Below are positions 6,247 to 9,108 of a stretch of DNA of 9,108 nt, one piece after another. The stretch comes from CAKTOF01 sp964544345 (GTDB lineage: Bacteria > Bacillota > Clostridia > Oscillospirales > Oscillospiraceae): contig CAZJBT010000094.1 in the NCBI GenBank assembly GCA_964544345.1, forward strand, positions 1 to 9,108, given 5' to 3'. Made by a program: the position numbers and the translations under genes. Under the pieces are notes generated by a model. It searched no databases and was not told where the DNA came from. It saw only the letters and a list, made by a program, of their open reading frames with translations. Every line of letters starts with the position of its first letter. The first letter of the stretch is position 1.

Positions 6247-8071
6247 CGCAGACACCTCCATTCAAGCTCCGCGCGCCGCAGGCGGCGCAATGGTGGCGGC
6301 AGTCCGGTGAACAGACGGACGCGTAGGCCCGCTCACGTTCCTGTGCGAAGAAATCGCGGCGGACACCGACCGAGATCGGCTCCCAAGGGAAGACCTCGTC
6401 GTCGGCGCGGCGGCGGTTCGCGTAGAACGTTGGGTCGATCCCACAGGAAGCAAACGCGCTTGTCCACGCGGCATATTGGAAGTATTCCCGCCATGCGTCG
6501 AGCTTTGCGCCGTTCTCCACCGCTTTTTCCAGCACCGCGCACAGCCGCCGGTCGCCGCGAGCCAGCACGGCCTCAAGCACGCTCAGCTCCGTCTCGTGCC
6601 AGTGATAATGGATGTTGCGCGAGGTGATGGCTTCGCGCAGGATGCCGACGCGGCGGTTGTATTCTTCCGGTGTGATCTGCGCCTCCCACTGAAACGGCGT
6701 GAACGGCTTTGGGATGAAATAGGCCGTGGAGACCGTGATGTTGACACCGTGCTTTTTATTCGGACTGTTTTCGCGCCACAGCCGCAGGATCTTCCCGGCC
6801 AGCTCAGCGATGCCGCGCACATCGTCGTCCGTCTCTGTCGGCAGGCCGAGCATGAAATAGAGCTTGACATTGTTCCAGCCGCCGGAAAACGCGGTCGCGC
6901 AGGTCGTGAGGATCTCCTCCTCCGTCACGTTTTTGTTGATCGCGTCGCGCAGGCGCTGCGTACCGGCCTCGGGCGCGAAGGTCAGTCCGGACTTCCGCAC
7001 AGACTGTACCTTCTCCATCAGCTCGCGCGAGAAGTTGTCCGCGCGCAGCGACGGCAGCGACAGACTGATGCTGCGCGGATTGCAGTAGTCCAGCATCCGA
7101 TCGGCAAACTCCGGGAGCTGCTTGTAGTCCGAGGTGGAGAGACTTGCAAGCGTGATCTCGTCATAGCCCGTGTTCTCGAGCGACTCTATGCCCTGCCGCA
7201 CCAGCGTGTCGGCACTCTTGGCGCGGATGGGGCGGTAGACGAAGCCGGCCTGACAGAAGCGGCAGCCGCGGATGCAGCCGCGGAATATCTCCAGGCTTGC
7301 GCGGTCGTGCACGATCTCGGTCGACGGTACGATGGGGTCGGTCGGATAGTAGGAACTGTCCAGATCCGAAATGATGCGCTTTGTCACGACGGCAGGCGCG
7401 CCGTGAAGCGGGGTCACGGATGCGATCGTGCCGTCCGTGTTCCAGCGGTATTCATAGAGCGACGGCACATAGACGCCGCCGATTTGGCACACTTCGCGGA
7501 GGAAGCGCGGCTTGTCCCAGCCCTCGCGCTTCGCTCTGGCATAGAGCGCGACGACCTCGCTGTTGACCTCCTCGCCCTCGCCGAGGATGCAGAAGTCGAG
7601 AAAGTCGGCCAGCGGTTCAGGGTTATACATGCAGGTGCCGCCGGCAAACACGATATTTTTCAGGCTCGTCCGGTCGGCCGAGCGCAGCGGCACGCCGGCA
7701 AGCTGGAGCATATTGAGCAGATTGGTATAGCTCATCTCATAGCCGACGGAAAACGCGATCATATCAAAGTCCGCCACCGGGTCGCCCGATTCGAGCGCCC
7801 AAAGAGGAATGTTGTTTTCACGCATCAGCGCTTCCATATCGCCCCACGGCGCAAATACGCGCTCGCACCAGACATTTTCCGGCTCGTTCATCTGGCCGTA
7901 GAGGATGCGCATGCCGATATTGGACATGCCGATTTCATAGGTATCAGGGAAGCAGAATGCGATCCGGACGTCGATTTTGGATTTGGCTTTGACGATCTGA
8001 TTGTATTCGCCGCCCGTGTAGCGCGCAGGCTTCTGCACCTTGGGCAGAAGGCGCGCGAGCTGCTCAGTCAT
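6239..8071 (-). CDS. TIGR03960-type radical SAM protein with B12-binding-like N-terminal domain
   Basis: A 610-aa radical SAM enzyme of the uncharacterised TIGR03960 family. The N-terminus has the family opening (LPKVQKPARYTGGEYN). A Rossmann-like domain follows (about 34-200, with VRIAFCFPDTYEIGMSNIGM) that resembles cobalamin-binding domains. The cluster motif CIRGCRFC (Cys266, Cys270, Cys273) binds a 4Fe-4S cluster that cleaves SAM. A C-terminal cysteine-rich tail (Cys587, 591, 595, 598, 608) could hold a second cluster. Substrate and product are not known to me. The start ATG has GAGG 11 nt upstream. The gene follows the M50 protease gene by 41 nt and overlaps the DUF2344 gene, its probable partner. 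Confidence 0.92.
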   Translation of the reverse strand: MTEQLARLLPKVQKPARYTGGEYNQIVKAKSKIDVRIAFCFPDTYEIGMSNIGMRILYGQMNEPENVWCERVFAPWGDMEALMRENNIPLWALESGDPVADFDMIAFSVGYEMSYTNLLNMLQLAGVPLRSADRTSLKNIVFAGGTCMYNPEPLADFLDFCILGEGEEVNSEVVALYARAKREGWDKPRFLREVCQIGGVYVPSLYEYRWNTDGTIASVTPLHGAPAVVTKRIISDLDSSYYPTDPIVPSTEIVHDRASLEIFRGCIRGCRFCQAGFVYRPIRAKSADTLVRQGIESLENTGYDEITLASLSTSDYKQLPEFADRMLDYCNPRSISLSLPSLRADNFSRELMEKVQSVRKSGLTFAPEAGTQRLRDAINKNVTEEEILTTCATAFSGGWNNVKLYFMLGLPTETDDDVRGIAELAGKILRLWRENSPNKKHGVNITVSTAYFIPKPFTPFQWEAQITPEEYNRRVGILREAITSRNIHYHWHETELSVLEAVLARGDRRLCAVLEKAVENGAKLDAWREYFQYAAWTSAFASCGIDPTFYANRRRADDEVFPWEPISVGVRRDFFAQERERAYASVCSPDCRHHCAACGARSLNGGVCDA

Positions 8072-8112
8072 GGTCTAGCGTACCTCATACTTTCATTTTG
8101 TATAAGTACATT

Positions 8113-8688
8113 CTAAGACACAGTCCGCCGTTTTGCAACCGGATTTTCTTTCGGCAGTCGGAGCAGCAGGATGCAGAGCAGCGCCAGCGCCCACACGCCG
8201 CCGCGCAGCGCGAAGCAGCACCAGAGCGCGCCGAGCGCGAACAGGCTCAGCGTGACCGCACGCACAGCCGAGCAGATCCGATCTGCACGGTCTGGTGATA
8301 AGCGCCGCTCCAGCGCGCAGCGCAGCGCGGTTCCGCCGTCAAGTGGCTCGATCGGCAGCAGATTGTACGCTGCCAGCAGCGCGCTGACCGCAGCAAAATG
8401 GGGTGCGGCGCGCGTAAACGCAAAAAAAGAGAGCAGATTCACAGCAGGCCCAGCGAGCGCACAGAACACCTGGCGCTCCGGCGGCAGCGGCGCCGACACG
8501 ATCAGCGCGCCGGTTCCGCTGACCCGGATACCCTGCACGCGGCAGCCGCAGAGGAAGAGCGCGACCAGATGACCCGCTTCGTGCAGCGCACAGGCCAGTA
8601 CGAACGGAACAAATGCATGCCAGGGATCCAGGTAAAACAGCAGGCAGAGCGCCGCGACCGCCGCCGGCCGCAGCTCAATCCGCCGCAC
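8113..8688 (-). CDS. M50 (SpoIVFB-like) intramembrane metalloprotease
   Basis: A small site-2-type protease of about 191 aa with several hydrophobic segments. The zinc motif HEAGH (36-40) lies in a membrane helix, AGPAVN follows at 79-84, and the third-ligand motif NLLPIEPLDGG is at 109-119. SpoIVFB relatives cleave membrane-tethered substrates such as pro-sigma-K during sporulation. The substrate here is not shown. The longer open frame reaching 8853 has no membrane character at its N-terminus and overlaps the upstream gene, so I placed the start at GTG 8686-8688, which overlaps that gene by 14 nt. The RBS there is weak, and a TTG three codons upstream is an alternative. It is probably translated by coupling and is the second gene of a five-gene operon. 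Confidence 0.85.
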   Translation of the reverse strand: MRRIELRPAAVAALCLLFYLDPWHAFVPFVLACALHEAGHLVALFLCGCRVQGIRVSGTGALIVSAPLPPERQVFCALAGPAVNLLSFFAFTRAAPHFAAVSALLAAYNLLPIEPLDGGTALRCALERRLSPDRADRICSAVRAVTLSLFALGALWCCFALRGGVWALALLCILLLRLPKENPVAKRRTVS

Positions 8689-8962
8689 GACCTGCAATCT
8701 CGCCGTACAGGCTGGAAAACGCCTCGACCGCGCCTTCTTCACGCAGCGTTTCTGTGAAGGCGGCGAACGCCTGGCGGACAGTTCCGTCCGATTCCCCGAA
8801 CACGACGCGGGACATCGCTGCGATGCCCTGCGGATAAAGCAGCCGGCAGCCAAGTGCCGCAGCGCAGAGGATCAGGCAGATCGCCAGCCTGCGTGCTGTC
8901 CCGCTTGAAGGCGCGCGCTCCCGCGTGCGCCGAACCGGGTGATAGTTCCTTCTATTTGCCAT
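8675..8962 (-). CDS. Small one-TM protein preceding the M50 protease
   Basis: The product is 95 aa and I do not recognise a named family. The N-terminus is strongly basic (ANRRNYHPVRRTRER), followed by one hydrophobic helix (about 25-43) and a short outer segment including MSRVVFGESDGTVRQAFAAF. This suggests an inner-membrane protein with its N-terminus inside. It occupies the place of spoIVFA upstream of spoIVFB, but it is far shorter and lacks the peptidase-M23-like domain of SpoIVFA, so equivalence is only inferred from position. The ATG at 8960-8962 is preferred because AGGTGA lies about 5 nt upstream. A GTG at 8969-8971 would add three residues. Its stop lies inside the start of the protease gene. 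Confidence 0.7.
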   Translation of the reverse strand: MANRRNYHPVRRTRERAPSSGTARRLAICLILCAAALGCRLLYPQGIAAMSRVVFGESDGTVRQAFAAFTETLREEGAVEAFSSLYGEIAGRAAD

Positions 8963-9005
8963 GTTCTTCACCTGCCCACAGCAAATTTATGGACAGATTT
9001 TAAGA

Positions 9006-9035
9006 TTTATGCTTGACAATCCAGCGGATCGTCAA
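9006..9035 (-). promoter_or_regulatory. Probable promoter of the M50/radical SAM operon
   Basis: On the minus strand, TTGACG (9030-9035) is followed after 18 nt by CATAAA (9006-9011). The -35 is good and the -10 weak. It is the only promoter-like pair close upstream of the first gene at 8962. It lies inside the plus-strand tRNA-Pro promoter, so the two cannot easily be used at the same time. Confidence 0.45.
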
Positions 9036-9041
9036 TATAAT
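9013..9041 (+). promoter_or_regulatory. Promoter of tRNA-Pro(CGG)
   Basis: Exact TTGACA (9013-9018) and exact TATAAT (9036-9041) are separated by 17 nt on the plus strand. Transcription would begin near 9048, about 7 nt before the mature tRNA 5' end at 9055. This is a fully consensus promoter, as is common for tRNA genes. Confidence 0.9.
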
Positions 9042-9054
9042 AAAAAAGCTGTTT

Positions 9055-9108
9055 CGGGGTGTGGCGAAGTTTGGTATCGCGCTTGGTTCGGGACCAAGAG
9101 GCCGCGGG
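9055..9108 (+). tRNA. tRNA-Pro (anticodon CGG), 5' part only
   Basis: The acceptor 5' strand CGGGGTG, U8, the D arm (GCG/CGC), the anticodon arm CTTGG/CCAAG with loop TTCGGGA, the variable loop and the first T-arm strand GCGGG are all present. The window ends before the T loop. Loop positions 34-36 read CGG, which decodes proline CCG. It resembles the minus-strand tRNA-Pro(GGG) at the other end of the window. Confidence 0.93.

Noticed and set aside
6476..8116. 546-aa open frame on the plus strand opposite the radical SAM gene
   Set aside because: It is a shadow of a GC-rich coding region. It has no ribosome binding site or recognisable domain, and the minus-strand protein is a clear family member.
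8689..8853. N-terminal extension of the M50 protease to 8853
   Set aside because: The extension is arginine- and cysteine-rich, has no membrane helix typical of the family, and lies entirely over the upstream gene in another frame.

Overview
The window looks like a chromosomal segment of a high-GC, low-GC-phylum-type anaerobe, most likely a Clostridia/Oscillospiraceae-like Firmicute. The reasons are a T-box leader, strong Shine-Dalgarno sequences (AAGGAGG, GGAGG), sigma-A-type TTGACA-17-TATAAT promoters, tRNA genes (the complete one with an encoded CCA), a SpoIVFB-type protease and an archaeal-type AspRS linked to gatCAB. The genus assignment is inference. A run of 10 Ns at 3744-3753 shows that this is a draft or metagenomic assembly.

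Layout, left to right. Positions 1-232 are AT-rich with no supportable gene, ending in a terminator hairpin that follows a minus-strand tRNA-Pro(GGG) at 233-308. Another hairpin (315-344) separates that tRNA from the minus-strand operon aspS-gatC-gatA-gatB (4929 down to 388). This operon has a complete T-box riboswitch leader (about 4959-5195) and a perfect-consensus promoter (5217-5245). Upstream lies a second minus-strand operon (8962 down to 5302): a small one-TM protein, an M50/SpoIVFB-like intramembrane protease, a large radical SAM protein (TIGR03960-like), its DUF2344/TIGR03936 partner and a small glutaredoxin-like protein. The right end carries the 5' part of a plus-strand tRNA-Pro(CGG) with its own perfect-consensus promoter.

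How the parts fit. The aspS operon is a self-contained indirect route to Asn-tRNA(Asn). A probably non-discriminating AspRS charges tRNA(Asn) with Asp, and the GatCAB amidotransferase converts it to Asn. The T-box very likely senses uncharged tRNA(Asn), because the best specifier is AAC and no GAC triplet occurs in Stem I. The AspRS carries His33 and Pro85 at the two positions reported to permit tRNA(Asn) recognition. The second operon resembles the conserved Clostridia block spoIVFB - radical SAM - DUF2344 that usually continues into rng-rplU-rpmA-obg, but here those genes are absent and a glutaredoxin-like gene follows instead.

I see no phage, CRISPR, toxin-antitoxin or defence system. The most informative points are the tRNA(Asn) logic of the aspS operon, the frame analysis of the N gap (aspS is probably intact with only about 2 bases missing), the overlapping divergent promoters at the right end and the altered synteny around the radical SAM/DUF2344 pair.
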